Source: Chlorophyllum brunneum
Taxonomy: Eukaryota > Basidiomycota > Agaricomycetes > Agaricales > Agaricaceae
Assembly: GCA_963576785.1 (NCBI GenBank)
Contig: OY756148.1
Location: 186,001-250,000 of the forward strand
Length of the DNA: 64,000 nt
Reading direction: 5' to 3'
The translations under genes and the position numbers were made by a program. The notes beneath the pieces were generated by a model. It had not been told where the DNA came from, did not search any database, and was given only the letters and a program-made list of their open reading frames with translations. The first letter of the stretch is position 1. Every line of letters starts with the position of its first letter. Of this stretch, positions 12,589-25,198 are shown piece by piece.

Positions 12589-15315
12589 TCAACTAAAAAC
12601 ATTCACACCAACACCTTCAGCCTCAGCCTCTCTCGTTCTCCCCAGTGCGAAAACCGCAGCCTCCTCACACCCAAGCCACTCTAACCATTCCGCCGCATGA
12701 TACACCACCCTCCGCATCGGCCAAGGCTCAAGCTCCAACCTGCCACCAATTAAACTCTGCCTTTGGACACTACCGCCGCCGCCGCCACCACCACCACTGC
12801 CACTACTAGTACTAGTTATCGGAGCACCATGTAACACCGTTGATGAGGAACCCGAGGTAGATTTTGAATGATGTGTCATTGGGTGTCCATGTAGTTGTTT
12901 CGACGATCCCTGCGATGATCCTGCTGCAATAATCTGGGGATGTGCTAAAGCGAGAGCATGCAAATGTCCTCCGTGGGCATGATTTGGTATATGATGATGT
13001 GTAGGTGTCGTTGGTGTCGCTCCCCTATCCGTCGTTAACGACGAACCCGAGAGTAATGATGAAGTCAATCCACTAGGCTGTCTCCTCGTAACAGTCCAAA
13101 ACCAGCTCCCGACTCGAATGATTCTTACCAACGGGAAACCGTGCTCAACAACAGCATGTACAATCCTTGTTGAGATAGGTATATCATTCAGATATACGAA
13201 TCTCAGATTAGGTGGTAAGCCTGGTTTCAGTTGCTGACAAGGAGAAAGATAAATCAGATGATAGTGAAGGAAGAAACAGACACATACCATGAAGAAACTA
13301 ATGATATCTTGACCGGTTCCACCACCAGATCCAAGAGCACCGTCCAATCCAGCAGTCAACCTTTGAGCGCCAAGTTCCATACCGAGGGCTGTCACACATC
13401 GAGGGATCAGCCACCCAGCAAGACCCGGAGCAAGGTCTCTTGGATACGTCATCCTCACAGCTTTCAACCCACCAAGGCTAGGAAGTAGGCCCCAAATAGA
13501 GGCATCATAACCAGTAGCTTCCAAGTTAGCAGCACTACCTACGCCACCAACACCGCCGAATGACGGGGGCGTAGTGTCAACAACGAGTTGAAGTGTCTGT
13601 AATTGAATGCGGCCTCGAAGGAATGACGTGATAGATGGAAAGAGGTCTTTATCAACCGTTCTACGCCCAAGAGCACGAACAGTAAACGCAAAATGGCGGA
13701 GAAAAGGCAGTGGATGGGGATGAATTGGCGGAATGGGGTCAGTGCGAAATTGTACTGACAGATTCGCACTCTCGAGCAAGGTACAGTCAATTGATAGTGA
13801 TTCAAGCTGTCTGCCATGAGTGATCAACTCGGATATTGCCTGCGGTGGTATGTATGTCCCCGAAGATGAATTCGATGATAGAGAAGTTTGAGTGGCCGGG
13901 AACGTTCCGGCGAAGTGAATTCTAGTGAGGTTCCGTATTGATATTGAATGTGATGGGAAAGACCATGATGGAGTAAAGAGGTTGATTGTGCGAAGGGTTG
14001 TACGATTGGCTGAGACAACGTTTTGAAGCGAAGTGAATGCTTGAGTGGAGCTATTGGTTTGTGTGGGTACTGGTGGACTCGTGTATGCAAAATATGAGAT
14101 GTAGCGGAAATCGAGGAAGGATAAGTCGGTCGGATGGTCAGGTGACCTAGAAATTGAACAAGCCCTGTGAATACAAGGTCAAGAGTGGCCATAGATGTGT
14201 TACATACTGCAATGACAGCCCACGGAGACGAGGGTTTGTAGACTGAAGAATGCGAAGCACAGGTGGAAGACCTTCTGCACCTGAGGATATATGGACATTT
14301 CGTAGATTGATGAGTTTTGGGAGAGCATTGGTGAGCATTCCTGGATAGGCATGTGAATACAGGCAAGAGAGTCTGAACCGACGTTGTCGTACCTGTCTGG
14401 AAAGCTAGACCGCCATCTCGAGAGGAGGCAAAAATTCTCAGTGTGCGGACGCAGTGAGCAAAGGCGGGATCTACTATTATCCGAGTGAGAATATCCGCAC
14501 TGCGCTGTGCATGACGTGCGCCATCATCGGCTCTTGCATGGGCCTGATGGTCTCTCCAATCGTCGTCGTCGTCGTCGACACTGTATTTTAGTTCGCCAAA
14601 GTGTAAGTCAAGTTTTCGGAAGAGTAGCTGCGAGGCAACCCGAGAGATGGCATGAGGGACAAAGAGGAGTGATTTGAGATCACGTCTCGGCAAGAAAAGG
14701 GCTATCTCCCGCCAAATTTCAATAGAAAATCGGTTCTTGTTGATGGGTAACGGTGATAGGAGCTGAACGAGGGTTAGAGAGCGCGAGGGACAGAGTTTAA
14801 TAAATTAAATACTTTTTCGACGGTTACAGAGCGCTGATGGAGGAGGGCTTTCGCTTCCGGGTTGTCTGGCTCAGCGTCGAGAGCTACCTGCAAATCTGTT
14901 TCCATAGCACAGGGGTTGAGTGAGAGAAAGGTTAAGTGTAAGGAAAGCACATGCCTTCTTGGGCACTAAAGTGGGAACCGTTAGCGAGTCTAGCCCGTGC
15001 CCGCAGGATCCTGGCCTTTGCAACGGTCTCTCGGGAAAGCGTTGTGACCTGTAGGCAGGACTGGATTGCGTTCTCGATGACCGTTCTAGAGCGTCTAGTA
15101 GATGGGCGTGGAAGTGAGCAAGCGAAAAAGGAAAAAGCAGGGGAAAATTAGGCTGGTCGGACGACGAAGCCGATAGACTTGAAAACGATGACATACCCCT
15201 CGGGGTGGATGCTCTTGATTGCATAAAGGAGGAGTTCTACTTTCTGATTGTCAGAGAGGCATGAAGAAACATCGCGGATGCTAGCATCGAGGATTTTGGG
15301 ATTGAAGAGGTCCAT
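12589..15315 (-). CDS. F-box protein with N-terminal TPR-like region
   Basis: Seven exons (15315-15197, 15094-14955, 14895-14813, 14762-14393, 14340-14208, 14146-13288, 13233-12589) encode 782 aa. All phases agree. Residues 1-115 are helical and TPR-like (RTVIENAIQSC, AKARILRARARLANG, LDAEPDNPEAKALLHQR). An F-box follows (NRFSIEIWREIALFLPRRDL). Then come leucine-rich repeat-like segments, such as LTNALPKLINLRNVHISS, likely forming the substrate surface of an SCF ligase. The last exon holds a Gly/Ser/His-rich low-complexity stretch including eight consecutive Gly. Intron 2 uses a GC donor (GCATGT, from 14954) with AAACAG as acceptor; no GT donor keeps the frame. The exon plan matches the 883-aa gene at 27141-30011. 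It looks intact. Confidence 0.8.
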
Positions 15316-16489
15316 GAAGCTGGGAGAGGAAGTAAGGCGGGTGCAATGGGGAAATTTATGTAGAGAATACGAACAAGATGTCACTGATGGGGTACACGAT
15401 TTAATCTGACTCTATTGCTGAAGCGCTGAGGCACGCTGTCATCCCAACAACGAGGTCATCTCAAACCCGACAGTCCAGGCCACCGCCCAGGCTGCCCTCG
15501 GTACATCCCGGAACAAACATGCCTCAATACCAGGCCTCCCCCTCTCCTACACCACCTCCGTTTTATCCACAACCGGAGCCCACAGCGAGCATGCCCCGCC
15601 CAGGCGCTCGTTTCTGGTCTCTATGCGCCATTCGGCATCTTGTTCGGCTCCACAATTCAGCATTGAGTTTCCCTTTCTGTACATGTTCCATTAATGGCAA
15701 CACGAACAAATGGAGATCAGAAGCGCGGGGACCTGGGTCCTGGCTACTGAGTGACGTACAGTATTTCTGTCCAGGGGGTCACACTGAACGACAAACCTCC
15801 CACAAAATCATTCCATTCTTCTACCCAGTTCAGTGTCTGCATCAGTTCCGAATGAACGGCGCTCACACCACCATCTGCTAACTGTCGTTCTAAAAATCTT
15901 TTGCGAATTCCAGTCAGGTCTATCCCAGGCGGTCCTTGGTTATTAGCTCATCTATTCTCATGATTCAAGGTTACAACAACGAAACAGAACTCTCAGGGAC
16001 TCTCTTCGCAACGGTCTATTAGAAGCTCCTGGAAACTCAACTCCACTAGTCCACTCCAATGATCCTTACACAACTATGTAAACGCCGGTTCTATCATCCT
16101 GTAATTCCTGCACACCACAAAATCTTTTTCGTCCCTTTACAAATGTGTATGATTCATCGCATGAACTTCTTCAAAACCTGCCAATCAAAACTCAAGCGTT
16201 CACATCTACATATGCACCTGTCCAGAATCTCAAGCGATCCACGCGAATAGACTTCTTCGCCAGCAGCCCTTTTTCACGATTTGAATTTTTGATCTCCCTC
16301 AGGGTCATCGGCGTTGCCATTCTCCGCCTCCGGAGGCGCTCAACATCCCATCGAAGATCGGCCCTTCCAAACCCCTATTACCGATGTTGCGACCATGAGT
16401 TCCACTTATTTACATTACGCCGTCTGTCCAGATGTTTGGAGTTTCCGAGTCATGGTAAGCATCTACTACTAAACTAGAGCGAGTAGCCC
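15316..16489. other. Intergenic
   Basis: No gene supported. Pro/Ser-rich frames near 15519-15880 and Arg/Ser-rich frames near 16145-16477 lack domain signatures, and several frames end in stops within 120 codons. They could be decayed exons. Confidence 0.35.
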
Positions 16490-18431
16490 CTGATAAATAT
16501 TTTTTTTGCTAGCCCATAAGGAGAAGCCGACCTAATTCCTCAACAAAGCTGAACATGTCACCTCGCTGCTTCGAGAAATCAGTGCATCCTACTCTGTGAC
16601 TGTAACAGAGTCTGAGTTCAATGAATCTGTTATTTCCGAGGGCATATCTCCTGCGTGGACCGAGTGAAGCCGGAGAATTTCTTCATGTTAGGAGAGTCCC
16701 CTGAAACTGGAATGATGAGAACCGAGGTGCCCCCCACCGAACTCGGAGCTCTTCAATTGGCGATAACTGGAGTCGTTGAGCACAGCCAAGGGAAACCTCT
16801 GCTGCTGTTTGTTTAGGTGCGGGTTTGGGCGGAAGGATGTCCAGTGAGAGGGGTTTCACCTAACTTTAGGCAACAAGTTTCATGATACAGACGACAGGTA
16901 AAAGTAAAATTCGGGGTCCGGTAAGAGAATACACAAGTATTATGCACAAACATAGTCTACGAGGTCGCGAGTGAGAGAGTTATGTAGACATCCAATGTCA
17001 CAGACTATGCAGTGTCTAAAGACCGTAGAAAAATTGGAAAATTGCCGCAAGAGGGACGTGCGCACCGTCGATGCAAGGTTTGACAAGCAATCCCTGTCAT
17101 CCAGCGGTCCAAGCGTCGTATCCTCTCGTAGCAGAATGGCCACCCACACAGCACCGTAATTGACGAGCGACTGCGACCACAATGGCTCATAAACCAGAGT
17201 AGCGACCGCATGCGCCGCGACCCTAGCATACTCAACATGCACAGGTCGGCGATCGAGGATATCCATCCCGCCGTCGTGCAAGACGCACAATCGTCGATCT
17301 CTCCCGATGGCTGACCCACAGTTCTACGACGGTCATCAGTGGGAGGGATGTAAAATGACCAATTCACATACTGAGCGGCAACTTTTCAACATCATGCGCC
17401 TTGAGCTACGCTCCTCCACCAAACGGCTTCAGCCCTGGGTCCGCCCCTGTTACCAACGGCATACACAATTGTGCCTATGTTCATAGACACACTGTGAGGG
17501 ACAGGAACGTTACTGCACAACACAGACGTCAATCAGATGGCCCGGGAGGGTCACCTCCTGCTATCTCGGCATCCTGACTGCAAATCCACTGGAAAGTCCA
17601 ATACCGCTGGTCTAAAAAATTGAGCGGAGGCCATGAGCCTTGGCGAACGACAATCTGAACACTATCCACCCACCAATATCCTTCAGAAATTGCGACGAAA
17701 AAAACCCACGGATTGGCAGTCGCCTATCGATCCTGTTGCCAGGGTCGGGTACAATGAGATGATGTTTTTCCAGGTCAAGAGCATGGTAACAAATTAAACC
17801 ACACCCTTATCCTGCCAACAACGAGCGACCGCCTGGGATCATTCGAATAACTTGTGGGAGGCATGGAATATCCTTCAATGACGACGAATCGTGAGTTTTC
17901 TCCATAGTATTTCGTCCATCGCAAGGCGCCATCGAAGTCATCCATGGACTCCGGTGGTCGATGGAGTGTAGTGGATCAGGCTGAGTGTCTAGACTAGAAT
18001 TTTGTGGACGTTGGAATCGCCATGCCGTAGCAAGGCTGAAGAGCGAGACCACGTGGATGGTATCGTCACGCAGTCTCTTGTTTTCTTAGGCCACGAGGCA
18101 ATAGGTAATTGGTAAAATGAAGGTGGGTGGATTCGCCTGGCTCAGTGACACAAAGTCACCATAAGACAGCCAAGAGGTAGTATCCCGTCGTCAGCCTTTT
18201 CGTGTCTTTTTCGTCAATTCTGATGGAGACACTTAGTAAGAAACAGGAGATCTCGAACCAGATCTACACAAGTAGGTCTCGGGATGTCCTCTCGTGAACG
18301 ACACTACTCCCAGGAGTCTAAAAACCAATACTACTGAGGTTCTTGCGTCTTCTGTGGGTGGACCGACTGTGGACCACACTCACCGTAGGATAGGTTAATC
18401 GCCGTATTGCCAAGTAGAAACCTCTGCCGCT
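16490..18431 (-). pseudogene. Old, decayed copy D of the F-box/propeller family
   Basis: Homology to copies A and B is seen piecewise on the minus strand. There is an exon-1-like end followed by GTGAGT near 18380-18431, an F-box end (SLSQ instead of SLRQ) near 18150, a MIPGGRSLLAG segment at 17807-17850, an FQWI segment near 17590, and a RLCVLHDGGMDIL block near 17270 equivalent to LLCISRDGDIYIYDL of copy B. Traces of the final exon lie at 16640-16790. In-frame stops (for example after RDLLV in the F-box) and indels break it. It is clearly more diverged than copies A-C. Confidence 0.6.
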
Positions 18432-18988
18432 AGGGATGCCGATGGAAGCCTGCCATGCGAAGGGGCAGGCACATTTCACACGGAGATCGGCAAACAAATT
18501 CGCGCCCTGGATTTCTTGGTAGCGCTGGCGTTGGGAGTGCTGGGCTAAAAATAAATTGGCTGTTGTGAGAAAAGACCTAGCGCGCGGGTCCTCGGACCGA
18601 GAAGGGTTTGTACAAATAAGCGGCTTCGAGTTCTGTGCAGTTGGCCAGAGTCAGCTGGACCTCACGCACGGAGGTGCTGGAGCTCGCCAAGATGGATGGC
18701 CCTGGAACGCCTAGCGATTTCAGTGGGACTTCATCCAAGGTTTTGTTTGTTTATCAATCTGTCGTATGTTGTTTATCTACTCCCCCGTTACATAAGCTGA
18801 TGGGCAGTTGACACTCCGCCCCATCTCCGACAAGGGACTCGAGTCAGCCTTACCCCAGCCGCTGCGTGGGAGCCACCACAGAATCAAGGTGGAAGGGAAC
18901 CCAGCTTGGAATAGAACGCCAAAACAGGTTAGACCAGTTAATAGACAGAAACTATCACGGTATACTAAGATAAACATTCCTAGATATG
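18432..18988. other. Intergenic
   Basis: Between F-box copy D and the wax-synthase-like gene. Nothing recognisable. Confidence 0.4.
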
Positions 18989-20391
18989 TCATTGGCGTCT
19001 AATATCGAAGCCAACCTTTGGAAGCAGTGAATGAACGACAAGATGACCCAGAGTCCCTTTCTCGCCTTCCAATATCCCTCCTTCAATCATAGAGTCAAGG
19101 AACAATGGTCCGGTCCAGGTAAACCAACTAATGACATAGATCATCCCTAAAACCCTTTCAAAAACGTTGGGGTCCTTCTGATTACTGAAAAAGCGCAAAA
19201 GGACGAATTTTTCAACTATGATAGCAACGGGCTGGAGGGTGAAGAAAAGCAAAGACTTGACACTGAAAGCATTTAGCATCATATACTCCCCCGAGCCGTG
19301 AATAACCCCAGAGACGAAGAAGAGGACGAAAAGACGAAGGACGTCGTAAGCTCCACCTTTGGCGCCTTTCTGAGGGGGTAAGATAGTGTTCGTTATTGAA
19401 CACAATGGCTGAGAACTCATCAGGATGAGGTCTGAAAGATTGCTAGACAGCTGCACTCACCCTTCGAATTAGCTGGTGCCAGACACGACTGGAAGAGCTA
19501 TTAATACCATGTAGCGGCGACAGTTAAGAACGAAACTTGCCTCCAAAACATGTTTACGCTCCAAGCATCCCAAAGATTTCCGAATAGATTCGGCCATGCT
19601 TGTGGTTTTGACAGACCAGTTGCAACAGTCGTCATTGCGCTCAAACAGTATAAAATGTTGATTCGGGCGTAGGCAGCGGTAGCGACACCAATAATAGCAA
19701 TCATTCGCCATGCCCAATGAATGTCTGAACGCACTACTCCATTCTCAGGGTGCATAGTGGGATTGCAGTAATTGAGAATAAACGCAACTACTTCAATAGT
19801 AGCACAGATGAGGACTTGGACAAGTTGTTGTCCTAGGACGAAATGTGAACGGGTAAGACTTGGAGGAGGCCGAGGTGGAAGAATGCCGGGGGATGGCTCA
19901 AATGACCAACCGTAACCACGTGGGTTGAGGAGCAACGCGAGCGCCCAGGAAGCGCGTTTTTTCAGTGTTTCTCCGGGGCCTCCGTCGAGTAAAGACTGCT
20001 TATGACCGTCTTTTCTTTCATCCTCCGCAGATTCCTGTCGCCATTTTCGTCTCAACACCGTTCTGGGATCATGAAGAAGGACGAAGTCGAGGGCTATGAC
20101 ACCTTGAGAAATTATAGCTGGACCAATACCAACATCAGTAGTAACGTCGCCTGTTGAGGAACAAAATGCAATATGGTAGACAATGGCAGCTATGGGTAGG
20201 AATAGCAGTTGACGGAGAACAGGTGGGAAGTGCGGAGGGAGGATTAGTGCCAGGTAGACGAGGAATTGAGTGAGTAGATGTAGAAGGGGTGAGTAGAGGC
20301 TTCGCTCTTTCATGTCGAGCTGGGGTGTAGATGGCACACAGGCATGAAGTAAAAAAACCAATGCGTGACTAGGGCTTTGGATTGATGCCAT
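18989..20391 (-). CDS. Wax-synthase-like membrane-bound O-acyltransferase
   Basis: Three exons (20391-19541, 19488-19461, 19369-18989) give about 419 aa. Multiple hydrophobic helices fit an integral ER-type membrane enzyme transferring an acyl group to an alcohol. Family landmarks are FW-x-RVWHQLIRR, created by joining exons 1 and 2, and a conserved His in VSGVIHGSGEY, the expected catalytic His of the wax synthase/MBOAT family. Intron 1 (19540-19489) has a GCAAGT donor and TTCCAG acceptor; this choice restores the FW-R-WHQ signature. A 28-nt second exon follows. The substrate cannot be told; in fungi such genes often sit near secondary metabolism genes, but none is seen here. Confidence 0.77.
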
Positions 20392-20768
20392 CTCGCGGTA
20401 GTGATGGCTGATCCTATAAATAACATCTTATCAATTTCTCTAACACTGCCTTCAATCACGGACACACAATAATCAATTATTTCTGATGGCCAATAACCGC
20501 CAACAGAGCAACGAGCTTGCTTCTTATTCTCACCATACGTCAAACCTGCTGCTACACATCATAGCGCCACCTCACAAGCTTTGCGATTGGCAGACTCCAT
20601 CGTAACTTTCGGTATCTCCACCCGCCTGTTAAATTATCATTGGTTCATCATCACGGGTTTACCTGACGTCGCTGCGGGTACGAAAAGTCAAACCGGCGAG
20701 CGGTGATGCATAAGCCTTGTCTTTGAACACATGGTTCATTTCGGGTGTTGAGGGTTTTTGACATAAAG

Positions 20769-20776
20769 TATATAAC
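20769..20776 (+). promoter_or_regulatory. TATA box of seven-TM gene 1
   Basis: TATATAAC lies about 45 nt before the ATG at 20820. TATA-like sequences at nearly the same distance precede the paralogues at 31699 (minus), 58971 and 62537. Confidence 0.5.
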
Positions 20777-20819
20777 AAGCAGACATCCCCCTCTTGGCGC
20801 GAAACAACCTGGAAACACA

Positions 20820-22175
20820 ATGGATGCCCTGAACGACACCTTGCGACCCATAGCAACTGCCAATATGGCGTCAGTAGTCTGCATATCGATACTCTATGGT
20901 ATGAAAATTTACGTCTCCCGTTCCTTGATTACGTATTAACCCCACTGTCCAGGTGCCTAGTGAGTATTCGGCTAGATTACGCTGTAGGCGACCTAGGATA
21001 GCTAACATCTGGATAGTCTTATCGTTTTTCCTGCATGTGTCTATGTCCTCGTTGGGCAAAGAGCACCAGGACAGCCTATACACTGGTAGGTGGTACTTGG
21101 ATTACTGGAACGATCAGTGCTCATAACCCACAGGGTTCTGCTGACTGCAGTGTGCACTCAGTTTGTGATCACGACGATGATCATTGTGACTGTACAGACC
21201 ATGGTATTTCAGAGCTACGTGAATCTAGCCGATAAACCCAACGCCCTCCTCCGAGTCGTGATGTACTGGTCAGTCGGCCCACCACCACTCTCCAAATTGT
21301 GGGACGTCTGTAGCCTTATCAATGTTCGTACTACCTATTCTTTCTCTATACGGATGATGACCTTATGAACTTCAGGTTGCTATTGGTGATGCTATCATGG
21401 TCTGGCGAGTGTGGATTCTATTCCATGGCCGTAATTCTTTGATCTGTCTACCACCGGTGAGTTTATCTTTTAGTCTAGTCTAAAGGATATATACTCATTG
21501 TCGATTGGCCAGATCATCAGTTTGATTGGGAGTACAGGTAACACACTTCACCTTTACGTATTATCATACCTAGCTGACTCTTCACTTGTTTAGCATGTGG
21601 GATCGTCATGGTTCACGAGATTTGGAACAATGCTTCGCAAGAATTCATTCGTCATTTGGCGGTCTCTGCCTGGACGTCCGGGATGGTCACACAGGCTTAT
21701 TCGACTTCATTTATTGCATGGGAAGTCTGGCGTCGGGGCATCCTTAATACTTCCTCCTCTGCGAGCCGTAGTCAAACAAGCTATTACAAGGCAATCATGT
21801 CCATGATTGTCGAGTCTGGTGCAATCTATACTGCACTTGTCCTTCCCTTGACCATCGTATTCGCAGTTGGTTCATCATCCGCGATCATTCTCGCGGGGCT
21901 CTTGGAGCCCATGTCGGTAAGTTCTTCCGTTGAGTTCCTTTTCAGGCCGGCGGTAGCTTAGCTGCTGGCTCCAACTACAGGGTCTTATTCCTGCATCGAT
22001 GATTATCCGAGTAGGAATGAACCGGAATCGGCAATTCCAAACGAGCGTCCTTTCTCAGGTTCATACCCCTGCTATTAATGCTATTAACCAAGAGAAAGGC
22101 ACAGAAACCTCTGATGCGACAGTTGGCATTACCTTTACTAAAAGCCGTCACTCGGCTGACAATGCAGACGTATAA
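20820..22175 (+). CDS. Seven-transmembrane protein 1 (mushroom-expanded family)
   Basis: Eight exons (20820-20898, 20953-20959, 21017-21085, 21134-21323, 21376-21456, 21513-21537, 21594-21916, 21981-22175) give 322 aa; total coding length is divisible by three. About seven hydrophobic segments are visible, starting with ISILYG-Y-IVF. Family marks are YVLVGQR, GDAIMVWRVWILFHGRN, QAYSTSFIAWEVWRRG, IVESGAIYTALVLPL and IPASMIIRVGMNRNRQF. The short polar C-terminal tail is probably cytosolic. Exon 2 is only 7 nt but is needed for frame. I recognise the pattern as a GPCR-like family abundant in Agaricomycetes without assigned function. Paralogues lie at 30437, 56640, 58971 and 62537. Confidence 0.78.
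20953..20959 (+). other. 7-nt micro-exon of seven-TM gene 1
   Basis: GTGCCTA sits between a CAG acceptor and a GTGAGT donor. With the preceding G and following T it encodes Gly-Ala-Tyr. Skipping it would shift the frame. Confidence 0.75.
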
Positions 22176-23381
22176 ACGTTCCTAATGTACTAGATATTGC
22201 TACATAATATAATATACTCTCCATCCGCTGTTCCCGGTTTTCTTCAACAATTCCTGAGGCCCACTGCGTTTGGTTGCACTGCTGTGCCACGTAAGCTCAT
22301 TGAAGCGAGAAACGAAGGCCAACGGCGTACGGTGGTATAGAGAATTACCTTGGTACATCATGCTTTAGTATTACGACCCCATCATGCGCTTGCGGAAATG
22401 GGGTCAACAGTTCTTGGAAGGTTGACTGAGAGCAATATATATATTTCATTTCGCAGGATGATGAATTGGAGCAGAAGTGTGGTAATGGTTATGATTATGA
22501 ATGATTATGTTCTCTCGACGTAGACCATAGCTTGAAGCCACATGAGCGGCGGATCAACGATCCAACATGGACCACGGCTGCCTCGCTGTCATCTCGTCGA
22601 CCATTAACACCTGCAGTTTTTTTCAATCAGCTTTGATGTCTCTCAAGTCTGATATCCGAACGTTTGAACTGTCGCATGGCTAATGATAGCTTCTGTCTGG
22701 TTTGCCAAACAGATGACGCCCTCCAACCCAGCTCATGTGTTTCATTTGTCGCGTCTACGGTCGCCCAGGGCGCTACTCCCGTATGCCTGTCCGCACTATA
22801 TAAAAATAAATCGACAATGAAAGTGCCAAGGATACGATCAGGTGTGTGTCAAGATGCACTGTCCTAATCAACCACGGCGCCCTGACGCACAGTGCTATTT
22901 TTGCCTCCGCTCAGAAACTTGACCTCCCACCGATGTCACCAAGATTTATGGTTTCAGGTGAAAAACTTCTTGTACTTGGTATCTCCTCGTGGTTTTCTCA
23001 TCAAACTTGTGTGTTTTAATGAGTATATCCGATTTATCACCTTGGTACGATCATGCCGTCTCCAAGCTCCGATTTCTGGTTGTCTTTACATGGTGGTTCA
23101 CACGAATAGCCGCGACCTCAGCGGCCATTCAACTGCAACCGTCGCGTGCTGCGGTCGCTCTATGGATCCCTCCACGACCAGTACAGCCAAATCCATCGAC
23201 AGTATTTAATGCCTCCTACAACAGCGAGAATGCTCAGAGTTGAGCCGGTCTCCTCCAGAACACGCACATCCTCACTTTGAGCTTACTGAAGTACAGGCTT
23301 TGGTCCTAATCTTCACTTTTCACCACTCCACGACACTTCACGACCACCTCCTACACACCGTTTGTTGCATCATTTCCACTC
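22176..23381. other. Intergenic
   Basis: Downstream of seven-TM gene 1 and upstream of the secreted protein gene. Short frames around 22664-23240 have no clear features. Nothing supported. Confidence 0.35.
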
Positions 23382-25198
23382 ATGGCTATCAATCAGAACT
23401 CCAAGGCAGGTTTTTCCTCCATTGATCTTTCCTACCCGAGACTGAAGCGCTCCAATAGCCTTCATTTTTGGTCCTCCTGTCCTTGCTTGGACTCTTGTCT
23501 CGATCGGGTGTATCGGCGCTACCCCACCCTTCTCAAAATGAGCTTTTCAACGCTACGCAGTTCCCCAGAGACACCGAAGATTTCTTGGTAGTCCGGGATG
23601 TCGACCTTCACCGCCGTGGCGCGAACACGTGCTCCGACCTCAGCGTTGAGCAGGCACAGCGAAGTATGAATCTCACAACCCAAAAGTGGAAATCATTTTT
23701 CATTTTCTGATGTTGTCATCAGTGCCAGGCTGGGACAAGCTTGAGAAATACGCTAAGGATACATGGGGCGATGGTAGCTGGAATATTGTTACCAACCCGA
23801 AGGACGTGAGTATCACCGAGTGCCTGTCCTTTCCGAGTAGTTCCTAACATTCGTAACGTAGTATCCGAACACCTGGGCCAGCGCTTGTATTGACGATGCT
23901 CCAGTCAAGATCACCCCCAAAGGTTCGTTCTTGCAAACAAGACAGCACCAAAAACCTTGAACTTATCACCTACAGGCAAACCCCAATGCAGCACTAATAC
24001 CGTCACTCTCAAAGGAGATACAGACGGAACCTCAGGCAAGTTCACTGTTGGAGTTACTACCGGCCAGAAGACCGATAGTAGTTGGACTGTTACACGCAAG
24101 TAGATTGATCGTCCTCTCAACTGCGTGACTCATGACCATTCTAGAAAGCTCCGAGTTTGGAACGGAGGCAAGCTTTGGAGTTAGTTTCGAAATCCCTGGC
24201 ATATTCGATGCCGAGGCATCATTTTCTGCCTCAACCAGTTTCACCAACACCCATGGCAACACGTTAGTCAATCGTTGATGTTAATACCGAACTTGACGCT
24301 TACCTACACTCAGATTCACCACTACGACAGACAATCAACAAACGTCCAACGTCCAGGGCGACACGAAACTTGGGGCTACATGCGGGGCTCACGTAAGTTC
24401 TGCTCATTCCGATAAGCTGTATTCTGTGATGTCTGATTCGTTGGACAATAATCAGATCGACACGAAGACCTGCAACCAGCAAGGAGAAGGAAAGATACGC
24501 ATCGCTGCCACCGGATATGTGTGGTTCAATTACGACAGTGCTGTACGCGTTGTTTCCTTATTTCCGTATCCAATACTCAGTGATCATCTTCTCGTTTAGG
24601 TTGCACCAAAATCTGATCCCAAGGGCGATAAACATTATAAATGTTCGTATAAAACCAATTCGAAACAATGTTTTTCACCTGATACAAACATCATCGATTG
24701 ATAATAGGGGCGGCCAAGATCGACGATGTTCTCACTTTAGATGAACGAACGAGCTGGATGGATTTCGATGGTTCGATAAGCGGCGAATCGAAAGGACAGT
24801 TCCATTTGTTCTGTAATGGTCCAGATGGCAAACCGCTACCTGTGTCGCCTTCCGGTGGTCCAGGCAGTAAAGAGAAGGCTGCCCCTGCGTCGAAGAATCC
24901 CGCTTCCAAACCAACATCTAAACCTGCACCTAAACCTGCACCCAAGGATGCACCTGGAAAACCTGCATCCAAGGACGCACCTGAAAAACCTGCATCCAAG
25001 GATACACCTGGAAAACCTTCATCCAAGGATACACCTGGAAAACCTTCATCCAAGGATACACCTGGAAAACCTTCATCCAAGGACGCACCTGGAAAACCTG
25101 CCCCGAAACCTACTCCAAAGCCTGCACCTAGCAAATCTGCACCCAAGCATGCACCAAAGCCTACACCATCCCCGGACGACAAAGAAGGGAAGAAATAG
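23382..25198 (+). CDS. Secreted aerolysin-like protein with Lys/Pro-rich repeat tail
   Basis: About nine exons. The ATG at 23382 spliced to 23459 would give a signal peptide (a Leu-rich core ending GVSA), but this needs a GC donor, so the start is uncertain. The middle exons encode alternating Ser/Thr and hydrophobic residues around Gly-rich turns, an amphipathic beta-hairpin style typical of aerolysin-type pore-forming folds. Cys residues and a KIRIAATGYVWFNY strand follow. One intron uses GCAAGT (24096) with a TCTAG acceptor; no GT donor gives the right phase. The last exon adds about 100 residues of Lys/Pro/Ala/Ser with six 9-residue repeats. Such proteins can be defence toxins, lectins or wall-associated; the role is unproven. 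The stop abuts an F-box pseudogene on the other strand. Confidence 0.58.
24944..25105 (+). repeat. Six tandem 27-nt units encoding K-D-x-P-x-K-P-x-S/P
   Basis: Units start at 24944, 24971, 24998, 25025, 25052 and 25079. Each reads like AAGGATACACCTGGAAAACC plus seven bases, with a few substitutions. Shorter Lys-Pro-Ala-Pro motifs flank the array. The basic, Pro-rich tail could bind anionic polymers or be glycosylated (inference). Confidence 0.9.

Noticed and set aside
15519..15881. Pro-rich plus-strand frame as a gene
   Set aside because: Composition is low-complexity, other frames look equally plausible, and no domain or splice structure supports it.
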